From NCBI GenBank assembly GCA_001873075.1, contig MNYL01000218.1, forward strand, positions 1-14,992: a stretch of DNA of 14,992 bases, read 5' to 3'. The position numbers and the translations under genes were made by a program. This document shows positions 1-6,823 of the stretch, piece by piece; the stretch's first letter is position 1; each line of letters starts with the position of its first letter. Below the pieces are notes generated by a model. It saw only the letters and a program-made list of their open reading frames with translations, was not told where the DNA came from and searched no databases. The DNA is from Fibrobacteres bacterium CG2_30_45_31. Its GTDB lineage: Bacteria > Fibrobacterota > Fibrobacteria > Fibrobacterales > Fibrobacteraceae.

Positions 1-141
1 TTGTGCAATTTTTTCCTGCGTAAGCCAGATGTTTTCATTGTGCAGGAATATTTCGACCTTCACTTTTCCGTTTGGAGTAGTGTAGAGGAGAAACTCGTTG
101 AAGGTATTATTGGGAACTATCTGGTTTTTCTTTTTTGCCAT
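1..141 (-). CDS. RhuM-family protein, N-terminal part (runs off the left edge)
   Basis: The first 47 codons of a minus-strand gene are visible and the rest lies outside the window. The protein starts MAKKKNQIVPNN and contains NEFLLYTTPNGKVKVE followed by NIWLTQEKIA. I recognise this as the N-terminus of the RhuM (virulence RhuM / DNA-binding) family, in which the WLTQ.KIAELF segment opens a DNA-binding domain. Members are commonly found between or next to hsdS and hsdR of type I restriction systems, and that is the context here: hsdS and hsdM lie directly upstream on the same strand. Their biochemical role is not established. The start is well supported by a GGAGGAG-type ribosome binding site about 9 bases upstream. 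That site is formed by the last Glu codons of the hsdS tail remnant, so translation may be coupled to upstream genes. Confidence 0.75.
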   Translation of the reverse strand, partial: MAKKKNQIVPNNTFNEFLLYTTPNGKVKVEIFLHNENIWLTQEKIAQ

Positions 142-144
142 ATC

Positions 145-219
145 CTACAACTCCTCCTCAAATGCCTTTTTGAGAATGGATTTTTTGAGTTCTTCCAAGA
201 CGTTCAATTTCGGCTTTAT
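145..219 (-). pseudogene. Remnant of a second HsdS C-terminal tail
   Basis: Reading on past the hsdS stop codon (TGA at 220-222) in the same frame gives 24 more codons and then TAG. They include LEELKKSILKKAFEEEL, the typical last helix of an HsdS protein. The intact HsdS upstream already has its own version, LEELKKTILQKAFNGEL. The two copies match in protein but differ at many synonymous positions (CTT/TTG, TTG/CTC, AAG/AAA, GCC/GCA and others), so this is not a fresh duplication. It is more likely the 3' end of an older hsdS allele left behind when a different allele recombined in. There is no start codon in this frame. A TGA read-through product is formally possible but has no support. Confidence 0.7.
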
Positions 220-1437
220 TCATACAGCGACCCTATCCAGGTTAAGTTCACCATTGAAGGCTTTTTGTAGTATGGTCTTTTTCAATTCTTCAAGATCTGA
301 AATCTTTTGCTGGTAAATTGATTCGAGACGCATAATATCAACCGATAACGCTTCAAGGACTTTAGTGCACTTGATCTGTTCTTTAATCGGTGGTAGATAA
401 AACTTATAAGCAAATAAATGTTCTCGATTAACCTTGGGCATTCCTGCTCTTTGTGAACCAAGTATTGCATATTCAGTAAACTCTTTAGTCAGCAACAAGT
501 GGTAAAGAAAATTCTTTGTCATGACACCTTCAAATGGATGCAGTGGATATATATCCGCACTACATAGCCCATTGAATGAACAATTCACAACTTTCATTAA
601 ATACGGTCGTATTTTACTATAAAGAACCATTGATTCGTCAAAGAGAAATTTACCTGAAATCAGACCTTCTTCTTTTGCCGTTTTCAGGTCAACCAGTGTA
701 CCCTTTTGCGATTCAATATTCCCAGCGCCAATATGAATATAGGACTGATATTCTTGCTTCTTTGGATCAATCAATTTGGATGATATTTGACATACTTGCT
801 CCAAAGTTTTTTCTTCCCAATCATCACCCTTATTTTCAAACACCGATTGCAAATAGCTTTCAAAGAGTTCTTTAGCATTCTTCAGATTTTGTTCTGCATT
901 TTCCTTTGCTTTGGCAATGGCAGAAAAAGCTTCATCAAGAATGGCAACTATGCGCTTTTGTTCTGAAAGTGGGGGGACAGGGATTTCGTACTTACCTAAA
1001 TCACTAAATTTCAAATTATTGATATTTGCGCCATCAGATAATTCAGAAATGTATTTCTTGTATAATGGGGATGTCATAACATGAAATAGGTAGCTAGAAT
1101 CAATGCAATTACTCGGTGTAACTTGCCCCATGAATCCACCGAATGCAAAGCCATAATTAGCATCAATCATGGCTATTTTACCGAGGTGATTTTTACTTCC
1201 ATTAGCTGTGCAAATCAATAGCGACCCTTTTACAACTTTCTTATTTTCAGGTATAGCAATGGAATCACTTATGTATTTTAAATCACTAAGATTAAGGCTA
1301 TTTGTATCCAGATCAACATTATTCGATCTCAGCACAATATTTTTAGAATGGCTTGCTTCATCACTCTTAGAATACGTGAGTCCCCTCCGAAATTCAACAA
1401 CCTCTTCTAATTTTTTTATTGTCCACCCCATCTTCAT
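220..1437 (-). CDS. hsdS: Type I restriction-modification specificity subunit HsdS
   Basis: The 405-aa protein has the two-half layout of HsdS, the subunit that recognises the bipartite DNA target and scaffolds the methylase and nuclease subunits. Target recognition domain 1 covers about residues 1-150. A conserved spacer follows (VPPLSEQKRIVAILDEAF, about 154-171, then a long helix to about 200). Target recognition domain 2 covers about 206-345. The second conserved region (LPPIKEQIKCTKVLEAL, 348-364) ends in a helix with LEELKKTILQKAFNGEL. The start overlaps the hsdM stop in an ATGA motif, with GGAG 6 bases upstream, so the two genes are translationally coupled. The last residues (NLDRVAV) extend past the usual GEL end. 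A vestigial second tail follows in frame after the stop, suggesting this allele arrived by recombination. The DNA target cannot be read from the sequence. Confidence 0.95.
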   Translation of the reverse strand: MKMGWTIKKLEEVVEFRRGLTYSKSDEASHSKNIVLRSNNVDLDTNSLNLSDLKYISDSIAIPENKKVVKGSLLICTANGSKNHLGKIAMIDANYGFAFGGFMGQVTPSNCIDSSYLFHVMTSPLYKKYISELSDGANINNLKFSDLGKYEIPVPPLSEQKRIVAILDEAFSAIAKAKENAEQNLKNAKELFESYLQSVFENKGDDWEEKTLEQVCQISSKLIDPKKQEYQSYIHIGAGNIESQKGTLVDLKTAKEEGLISGKFLFDESMVLYSKIRPYLMKVVNCSFNGLCSADIYPLHPFEGVMTKNFLYHLLLTKEFTEYAILGSQRAGMPKVNREHLFAYKFYLPPIKEQIKCTKVLEALSVDIMRLESIYQQKISDLEELKKTILQKAFNGELNLDRVAV

Positions 1438-2888
1438 AGCAACTCCAAAATGGACTCCAAGATTTCTGCACTTTCTGCATCCAGTGCTTTCATCTCCTCC
1501 ACAATTACTTGGGGTTCCCGTAATGAAGATTCTTCTTTCTTATTGGGATTCTTAGCACTCAGATCAAAGGTCTTCTGATCAATGTCTTTGACATTTATGC
1601 TCCAGGAATTCTCACTCTTGCCTTTAGTTTTCTGCAATTCGACAAACTCAGCCAAGTCCTTTTCACTTAATGGACTCGTTTTGCCAAGGTTACGATCAAG
1701 GTTCAACTGATAGAACCAAACCTTCTTAGTTGCAGATCCTTTCTCAAAGAACAATACAACCGTTTTAACCCCTGCACCTGTAAATGTGCCTGAAGGCAAA
1801 TCAAGAACCGTATGCAGGTTACAGCTTTCCAGAAGCAACTTACGCAAACTCACTGATGCATTGTCGGTATTGCTCAAAAATGTGTTCTTGATAACAATCC
1901 CCGCTCTACCACCCGCCTTCAGAATCTTGATAAAGTGCTGAAGAAACAGGCTTGCAGTTTCCCCTGTTTTGATTGGAAAGTTCTGCTGCACTTCAGCACG
2001 TTCTTTTCCACCAAAAGGAGGATTTGCCAGGATAATGTCGTAACGGTCTTTTTCCTGAATATCTGCCAGATTTTCTGCAAGGGTATTCGTATGGATGATG
2101 TTGGGAGCTTCCACACCATGCAAAATCATGTTCATGGTGCCAATGATGTATGCAAGAGACTTCTTTTCCTTGCCATAAAACGTTTTCTTCTGTAATGTGG
2201 TAACATCACTTGTAGTCAGCTTTTTACTGTTCTTCAGGTAATCGAAAGCTTCAACCAAAAAACCTGCGGAACCGACTGCACCATCATAAATCTTATTCCC
2301 CATTTCAGGAGCAACCACCTTCACAATGGTTCTGATCAATGGACGAGGAGTATAATATTCACCACCATTTCGACCTGCATTCCCCATATTCTTGATCTTG
2401 TCTTCGTACAGGTGACTCATCTCGTGCTTTTCGGCATGAGTCCTGAAACGTAATTGGTCAATGAGGTTAATAACCTCTCGAAGATTGTAGCCGCTCTGAA
2501 TTCTATTCTTCAGTTCACTGAATATCTCACCAATCTTGTATTCAAGAGTATCTGCACTGTCAGCATCAGTCTTGAACTTCTTTAAGTAGGGAAAAAGCTT
2601 AATGTTCACGAAGTCTGCAAGATCATCACCAGTGAGTGCTTTATGATGGTCCAGTTTACCATCCTTACCCTTTGGACATGCCCATTTTGTCCACTGGTAT
2701 TCTTTGCCAATGATGGGGGTATAGGTCTTTCCTGTGAGTGCGGCTGAAGTTTCCTTGTCCTTCTCAAGATCATCCAGGTATTTCAGAAAGAGAATCCAGG
2801 AAGTCTGTTCAACATAGTCGAGTTCACTACCACAACCAGCGTCTTTATGCAGGATGTCATCTATATTCTTAAACGTCTGTTCAAACAT
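1434..2888 (-). CDS. hsdM: Type I restriction-modification DNA methyltransferase HsdM (N6-adenine)
   Basis: The 484-aa protein is the modification subunit, transferring a methyl group from S-adenosylmethionine to adenine N6 in the target named by HsdS. An N-terminal helical HsdM_N domain (about 1-145) is followed by the methylase domain. GEYYTPRPLIRTIV (176-189) is the usual entry motif. IYDGAVGSAGFLVEAF (200-215) is the SAM-binding motif I, with GAVGSAG in place of the more common PxCGSGG. NPPFGG (289-294) is the catalytic motif IV of N6-adenine methylases. Length and domain order match intact HsdM. It is followed without a gap by hsdS (4-base overlap). The ribosome binding site is weak, and a 68-aa ORF overlaps the start, so coupling to that ORF is possible. 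No hsdR lies upstream; if present it should lie beyond the rhuM gene. Confidence 0.95.
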   Translation of the reverse strand: MFEQTFKNIDDILHKDAGCGSELDYVEQTSWILFLKYLDDLEKDKETSAALTGKTYTPIIGKEYQWTKWACPKGKDGKLDHHKALTGDDLADFVNIKLFPYLKKFKTDADSADTLEYKIGEIFSELKNRIQSGYNLREVINLIDQLRFRTHAEKHEMSHLYEDKIKNMGNAGRNGGEYYTPRPLIRTIVKVVAPEMGNKIYDGAVGSAGFLVEAFDYLKNSKKLTTSDVTTLQKKTFYGKEKKSLAYIIGTMNMILHGVEAPNIIHTNTLAENLADIQEKDRYDIILANPPFGGKERAEVQQNFPIKTGETASLFLQHFIKILKAGGRAGIVIKNTFLSNTDNASVSLRKLLLESCNLHTVLDLPSGTFTGAGVKTVVLFFEKGSATKKVWFYQLNLDRNLGKTSPLSEKDLAEFVELQKTKGKSENSWSINVKDIDQKTFDLSAKNPNKKEESSLREPQVIVEEMKALDAESAEILESILELL

Positions 2889-3087
2889 TCAGTTGTGCCT
2901 TGATATTTATAAAGTCTGTATTTCCCTCTGTGATAGAGCGTGCTCCACACTTTGGGTAAAATCTCTTAATTCGAAAGATAAGTTTTAAGAATCCATTCGG
3001 TACTATTTCCCTTTCATTAAAAGACTTTTCGAGCTTATTTTGCAGGTTTTTGACCTTATATCCGGTCAGCAACTGCATAGTGACCAT
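2881..3087 (-). CDS. Small hypothetical ORF leading into hsdM
   Basis: This 68-aa ORF ends 8 bases inside hsdM and is preceded by a purine-rich GGAAGG about 12 bases before its ATG. A plausible sigma70-type promoter lies just upstream. Its product is basic (KVKNLQNKLEKSFNERE, RIKRFYPKCGARS) and I do not recognise it. It could be a leader peptide whose translation couples to the poorly signalled hsdM start, a small regulator of the restriction locus (a control-protein role would fit the position but no helix-turn-helix is clear), or a chance ORF. The alternative ATG three codons in is equally possible. Confidence 0.35.
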   Translation of the reverse strand: MVTMQLLTGYKVKNLQNKLEKSFNEREIVPNGFLKLIFRIKRFYPKCGARSITEGNTDFINIKAQLNV

Positions 3088-3114
3088 TCTTATTCATGCC
3101 CTTCCAAATGTTTG

Positions 3115-3143
3115 AGTACAATTGTCAGTTTCATGTATTTCAA
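3115..3143 (-). promoter_or_regulatory. Candidate sigma70-type promoter for the hsdM-hsdS operon
   Basis: On the minus strand TTGAAA (3138-3143) is followed after exactly 17 bases by TGTACT (3115-3120). These match the -35 consensus at 5 of 6 and the -10 consensus at 4 of 6 positions. Transcription would start about 20 bases before the 68-aa ORF and run through hsdM, hsdS and rhuM. In AT-rich DNA such matches also occur by chance. Confidence 0.35.
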
Positions 3144-3433
3144 AGAAAACATAAGTGGAAAATTAAGGTTAATGTATACGGAAATGCACTAAGTAGCAGT
3201 CCGCTTCAAACTCAAAAAAAATAAAAGTATTGTATCTCTTATTGGATAGGAGACAGTAAAATATGTTTTTGTTATGAATGATTTCAAACTTATTTTGGCA
3301 CCTTTTCGAACAAATTTTCACGAATCACGCAATATTTGACTTCTTTTTCCTCTCACACTTATCACATGAGTAGGCCTGAGATAAGGAACCTATTTTCTTC
3401 TCTCTGGTGATCCTATTGTGAAAATTTGGGTTT

Positions 3434-3452
3434 CCATATGCGTTTTATATGG
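3434..3452. repeat. Inverted repeat upstream of the 85-aa ORF
   Basis: CCATAT and ATATGG form perfect 6-bp arms around a 7-base centre, 65 bases before the ORF start. The position fits an operator for a dimeric regulator, but the arms are short and AT-rich. Confidence 0.3.
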
Positions 3453-3516
3453 ATTGAACTTTTTCAAACTTCGATTCACATCAGAAGATTGAAATAATGA
3501 AAAGGAAGCATCAAGT

Positions 3517-3774
3517 ATGATAGTTATGACTCAGGCCGTTAATGCTCAAGTTGCCGAAGATGCAGAGTTTGCACAATTTGTTTTGAACGCTATCAAAAAG
3601 TTCAATTCTAAAAACTGGGGAAACGTGCAATCCGATTCAATAGAATTGAACAATACGGACCCAAAATCAGCATTAGGCATTTACAAAAATTCAAAAGGAG
3701 AAAATATCTGGATCAAAAGCGATGATTGCGGTAATCACTGTGTCCAGACAGTCATGTATCCTAGTGAGTATTAG
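3517..3774 (+). CDS. Small mobile-element-type protein of unknown function (ends PSEY)
   Basis: This 85-aa protein has no assigned function that I know. Its layout (an N-terminal helix AEFAQFVLNAI, a NWG motif at about residue 34, then IWIKSDDCG and a C-terminal TVMYPSEY) resembles a family of small uncharacterised proteins from plasmids and conjugative elements. As I recall them, these share a WGD/WGN motif, an IWI strand and a TxLFPSEY ending, and often lie near antirestriction or RadC-like genes. That resemblance is from memory. The next gene here is indeed RadC-like, 54 bases downstream on the same strand, so the two may be co-transcribed. AAGGAAG lies about 8 bases before the chosen ATG. 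A second ATG three codons in is possible. Confidence 0.65.
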   Translation: MIVMTQAVNAQVAEDAEFAQFVLNAIKKFNSKNWGNVQSDSIELNNTDPKSALGIYKNSKGENIWIKSDDCGNHCVQTVMYPSEY

Positions 3775-3828
3775 GGCATGGAGACTTTCTTAATCTTTCT
3801 TTACATTGCATCCAATAAGTAGATTCTC

Positions 3829-4272
3829 ATGAAAATATACGAAGTCATTGCTAAATACAAAACAGTGGGATATGTCCAAGATTTGAAGAAAATTCAAAGT
3901 CCCTCTGAAGTTTTCTCTTATATGGAAGGAGCTTTTGATAGGTTTATTGAACAGGAGCAGTTTTGGATAATTCTCCTGAACAGCGCAAATCGACCAATCG
4001 CAAGAAACATGATAACAGTGGGATTAGTCAACCAAACGCAAATCCATGCGAGAGAAGCGTTTCGTTTTGCAATCCGTGAAAATGCAGTAGGAGTGATTTT
4101 CGTACATAACCACCCAAGTGGCAATCTCGACCCCTCAGGACCAGATATTGAAGTGACAAAGCAACTTATCAAAGCTGGAAAAGTTCTGGATATTCAAGTT
4201 CTTGATCATATCATTATCGCAGATGTGAAGTATAATAGCATCCGAGAAGTCAAGCCTGAATTATTCAGCTGA
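3829..4272 (+). CDS. RadC-like JAB/MPN-domain protein (stand-alone)
   Basis: The 147-aa protein is essentially one JAB1/MPN metalloprotease-like domain of the RadC family. The metal-binding signature is intact: HNHPSG (93-98), S103 and D106 in DPSGPD, matching the HxH-x(7)-SxxD pattern, with upstream REAFRFAI and downstream LDHIII typical of RadC. The helix-hairpin-helix half of chromosomal RadC (about 220 aa) is absent. Short stand-alone versions of this type are common on plasmids, prophages and integrative elements. No enzymatic activity or repair role has been firmly shown for the family. It follows the 85-aa gene on the same strand. No good ribosome binding site is seen before the ATG, and the start was chosen by alignment to the family. 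Confidence 0.88.
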   Translation: MKIYEVIAKYKTVGYVQDLKKIQSPSEVFSYMEGAFDRFIEQEQFWIILLNSANRPIARNMITVGLVNQTQIHAREAFRFAIRENAVGVIFVHNHPSGNLDPSGPDIEVTKQLIKAGKVLDIQVLDHIIIADVKYNSIREVKPELFS

Positions 4273-4724
4273 TCATTTTTATTAAATCTTTAGATATTAT
4301 TTTCATTAAAAGATTTATTTGATTCTAAATATTTTTTTTGAAAGTTTTTCTGTTTTATTAAAAATTTTTTAATCATGTTCATCATTGGAAAAATATTGCG
4401 AAATTTTCATATTGATTGCATATATTTTGCCAAGGGCACAAATTCTGCAAACGATTGATAAAATTTTCAATGATTGCAACAATTCCAGAGAGTAACAGAA
4501 AATGAAACCTATACAATATTCAAATTTTTCTGTTTAACATATCAGGACATATCTATTACCATCTTTTATCAAATTTTCCACAGATGCCCACGTAGGGGCA
4601 AGTTTTGGAAATCAATGATATATTTTGAAAATTTATGATGGGAAAAAGAAATCGATATAGATAAATAAAAAATATGTTCAAATGATTATTATGTTGCCTC
4701 TTTGCAAAATCTAAAACGGTTTTC
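4273..4724. other. AT-rich non-coding stretch with repeat-like words
   Basis: About 450 bases with no credible gene. It contains ATTGATAAAAT (4454-4464), a word that recurs at 5263 and 5587, and the same core in reverse at 4564-4572. It also holds a short hairpin TGCCC-ACGTAG-GGGCA near 4586 and TTTGCAAAAT at 4701. These echo the elements of the clearer repeat units at 5.1-5.8 kb, so this may be a more decayed unit of the same array. Confidence 0.4.
4283..4317 (+). terminator. Possible hairpin terminator after the RadC-like gene
   Basis: TAAATCTTT and AAAGATTTA form perfect 9-bp arms around a 17-base loop, starting 11 bases after the stop. A run of eight T's follows about 15 bases later. The stem is nearly pure AT, so it would be weak; it may be only a palindrome in AT-rich DNA. 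Confidence 0.3.
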
Positions 4725-5000
4725 ATGAGAACCAATGGAGGCATCTTGGAGAATTTTGATCCGAATGACATCTTTGAGAAATACGACCCCTATATCTATC
4801 AGGAATGGTTTGGAAGGCAAAATTTAAGCGAGATGCTAAGGAAGGCAGCCGAATGGATTCCTCTTCACAGGGAGCTTCTAAACATCAGCTATGATGACTG
4901 GCAATGGAAAGAATGGAAACCCTATTATGAATTCGCTCTGGATCGGTTTATAATCTTTTCTTATCACGAGAAGGAAAGAGCGAAAAATTACAGTAAATAA
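4725..5000 (+). CDS. Hypothetical protein, 91 aa
   Basis: I do not recognise this product. It is acidic and rich in Trp and Tyr (EKYDPYIYQEWFGRQ, DDWQWKEWKPYYEFALDRF), a composition that random AT-rich DNA would rarely give, so I favour a real small gene. No Shine-Dalgarno sequence precedes the ATG. An in-frame TTG seven codons later has GGAGG 4 bases upstream and could be the true start. It sits alone between AT-rich repeat-bearing stretches on the same strand as the RadC-like gene. No membrane segment or signal peptide is apparent. Confidence 0.45.
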   Translation: MRTNGGILENFDPNDIFEKYDPYIYQEWFGRQNLSEMLRKAAEWIPLHRELLNISYDDWQWKEWKPYYEFALDRFIIFSYHEKERAKNYSK

Positions 5001-5104
5001 ATCATGTGAATTTCAGGATCAGATGATTTATTTATGTATCTAATTCACAAAATAAAAATCCCAATCTATAGTGGAAACAGCACATTGCGTACATTGGCAA
5101 TAAT

Positions 5105-5440
5105 TTCCAATCAATATGAAAATCTTCTGGAATTGAAAAAATATTATTCAATATTGCAACCTTTTACCTGCGGTACATGTTTTGCAAAATTTGAAATCAA
5201 ACAATATTCGGATACTTTATTTTAATAGTGAAATGTTTCATAAATGCCTATTTATGAAAATAATTGATAAAATTTTTGAACTGTTATCGAAAACCGATTC
5301 ATGTCAAATAATTATCATTTTTTTCAATGGATGAATCATTTAAAATATTTTTTCATTTTTAATATTTTCATTAGATATAATTCCCATTCCATTTAATCGA
5401 AAACCTTGCAAATTTTTGCATCTGGTAACAATATCAAAAA
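5105..5440. repeat. Degenerate tandem repeat, unit 1
   Basis: Unit 1 has these blocks in order: TACC-TGC-GGTA (5165-5175), TTTGCAAAATTTGAAAT (5181-5197), ATTGATAAAAT (5263-5273), AATTATCATTTTTTTCAA (from 5310), TTAGATATAAT, and the near-palindrome TGCAAATTTTTGCA (5407-5420). The same blocks recur in the same order in unit 2, at offsets of 311-338 bases. Confidence 0.6.
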
Positions 5441-5451
5441 TTTAATTTTTC

Positions 5452-5765
5452 CATGAAAATTGTCTGAAATTAAAAAACTATTTTCCATCGTTTGCTAATA
5501 TTTACCTACGGTAATTTTTTGCAAAATTTGAAATTGATATTTTAAATATCAGAAACATGTTTCAATGAATGATTTTAATGAAACTGATTGATAAAATATT
5601 TGAAATATTATCGGTTCCCGATAAGGATCAAAATAATTATCATTTTTTTCAAAATCTTTCTAATAGATAAATCATTTTTCACTAGATACAATCCCAATTT
5701 TATTTAATTAGAAAAATTGCAAAATTTTGCAGGTGGTATCATTTATCACAAAACATTCAAATACT
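5452..5765. repeat. Degenerate tandem repeat, unit 2
   Basis: Unit 2 repeats the blocks of unit 1 in order: TACC-TAC-GGTA (5503-5513), TTGCAAAATTTGAAAT (from 5519), ATTGATAAAAT (5587-5597), AATTATCATTTTTTTCAA (from 5635), CTAGATACAAT, and TGCAAAATTTTGCA (5718-5731), which is here a perfect 14-bp palindrome. Sequence between the blocks has drifted, but the blocks themselves are nearly identical, as expected for protein-binding or structural sites rather than neutral duplication. Confidence 0.6.
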
Positions 5766-5861
5766 CGATGAAAATATTTGAAATAATTATTCAATCATTG
5801 AATGAAATTTTATAAAAGCAGTATGAATCTTATAAACTATTATCATACACATACTACCTCG

Positions 5862-5889
5862 CAGAATGGATCAGCAATGGTTCATTCTG
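5862..5889 (-). terminator. Hairpin overlapping the rep stop codon
   Basis: CAGAATG (5862-5868) and CATTCTG (5883-5889) are perfect 7-bp arms with a 14-base centre. The stop codon of rep lies in one arm. No run of T's follows on the minus strand, so it could be a factor-dependent terminator, an mRNA-stabilising hairpin or a chance repeat. Confidence 0.3.
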
Positions 5890-6823
5890 TTTTTTTTGTT
5901 TCCATACCTTCTACTATTTTCACATCATTCATATATTTTGCGGACTGTTGTGTATATATCCTATCAAGTATATCTGGAGAAAGCTGACACATTTCATATT
6001 CATAATACGCCCATGAAAAGTGTTTGCCACCTGAACGGCATAATCCTGAACGTTTGTAATAGGAATTTCCCCATTCACTAGAATTATATTTAGTTACAAT
6101 AGAGGGGTCTTTCTCAGGTTTTAGCTCATGACTCCATGAGAATGGCCTGCATCCTGTGGGGTAGAATTTTAAAAAAGTTTCTTTTTGTTTATTATCCCTG
6201 AAGTTCTTTGTAACATAATTCAAAAAAGGAGATTCTGGGTTATTGTTTGAATACACTTCAGCTATTTGCACATCAACGATTCCATTTTTCCATGAATCAG
6301 ATATTATCTCATTGAGGTCATCCGGTAATTTGCCATCAAAACGAAAAAGACCGTGGGCATGCCAAGCTCCTGATTCATGGGGTTCCCTAACGACGAAATA
6401 GATGAAATGTTCTTCTCTTTTAGTAAGAATTCGTTCTAATCTCTTCATAAAATTTTTAAGCATTTGTCCGAATTCGTAATAATCATAAATCTGATCTTGA
6501 CAGGTGAGAGTACACCATACCGTATGCCCATCATTGATTATCTCAGGAGAAAAATACTGGTTCAGAATTTTTCTGACTGTCTCTGTAGATCGATAAATTG
6601 ACTGTGATTTCCTGATTCGCTCTTCAGGAGGTTTATTCATCAAGCTTACTGTTCTTTTCTTAGATTTGACCCCTCTGTGAGTTCTTCTGATAGAAACTCG
6701 CCCTGTTGCTTCGTGACAAGTAATTTTGCACAAATCTCCGTCACGAAGGGGAAATGAATCCGCTGGATTGAATTTTTTCTTGTTCTCAACACATACAATT
6801 TGTGAATTATTGTTCGCTGACAT
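5882..6823 (-). CDS. HUH rolling-circle replication initiator (Rep), phage/plasmid REP_ORF2-G2P type
   Basis: The 313-aa protein has the three motifs of an HUH endonuclease that nicks one DNA strand at an origin and stays bound through a tyrosine. WCTLTCQD (103-110) is motif I. GAWHAHGLFRF (152-162) is the metal-binding HUH motif, with H155 and H157. YVTKNF (203-208) is motif III, with Y203 as likely nucleophile and K206 beside it, so it is a single-tyrosine type. CRPFSWSHEL (225-234) matches the conserved arginine/serine segment that follows in phage-type Reps. The N-terminal 100 residues are basic and specific to this protein. The start is supported by GAGG 5 bases upstream. A perfect 10-bp inverted repeat surrounds that site. 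A relaxase or transposase of the HUH class is less likely, because the motif order and spacing fit replication proteins. Confidence 0.82.
   Translation of the reverse strand: MSANNNSQIVCVENKKKFNPADSFPLRDGDLCKITCHEATGRVSIRRTHRGVKSKKRTVSLMNKPPEERIRKSQSIYRSTETVRKILNQYFSPEIINDGHTVWCTLTCQDQIYDYYEFGQMLKNFMKRLERILTKREEHFIYFVVREPHESGAWHAHGLFRFDGKLPDDLNEIISDSWKNGIVDVQIAEVYSNNNPESPFLNYVTKNFRDNKQKETFLKFYPTGCRPFSWSHELKPEKDPSIVTKYNSSEWGNSYYKRSGLCRSGGKHFSWAYYEYEMCQLSPDILDRIYTQQSAKYMNDVKIVEGMETKKTE

Larger units (their letters stand above)
3088..3516. other. Intergenic region between divergent hsd operon and accessory genes
   Basis: This stretch of 429 bases has no credible gene in any frame. It separates the leftward restriction operon from the rightward accessory genes. 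It holds the candidate hsd promoter at its left end and the inverted repeat CCATAT-7-ATATGG (3434-3452) at its right end. A left edge of the mobile element could lie here, but I see no repeat matching sequence near 9.4 kb. Confidence 0.5.
5001..5881. other. Very AT-rich non-coding region downstream of rep
   Basis: About 880 bases lie between the 91-aa ORF and the 3' end of rep with no convincing gene; the one ORF over 60 codons (5034-5225) runs into the first repeat unit and looks accidental. The stretch is made largely of two diverged copies of a unit of about 330 bp, described separately. The extreme AT content, palindromes and iteron-like words next to a replication initiator gene suggest an origin or its remnant, but no function can be proved from sequence alone. 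Confidence 0.5.

Noticed and set aside
220..222. Recoded TGA joining hsdS to the second tail
   Set aside because: HsdS is already complete with its own tail, other genes here use TGA as stop (for example hsdM), and no recoding signal is seen.
2243..2288. HsdM motif I variant (GAVGSAG) as a sign of inactivity
   Set aside because: The GxG-type core is kept, the catalytic NPPF is intact, and this variant is, to my knowledge, found in a normal HsdM subgroup.
4556..4771. 71-aa minus-strand ORF
   Set aside because: It overlaps the start of the better 91-aa ORF and consists of AT-rich low-information codons.
5034..5225. 63-aa plus-strand ORF
   Set aside because: Its second half lies in repeat unit 1, unit 2 does not keep the frame, and no ribosome binding site is seen.
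5105..5765. Integron attC cassette array
   Set aside because: No integron-integrase-specific motif is evident in either recombinase and the units lack the RYYYAAC/GTTRRRY ends expected for attC.
5001..5881. CRISPR array or retron non-coding RNA
   Set aside because: The repeats are long, few and degenerate without uniform spacers, and no cas or reverse transcriptase gene is present.
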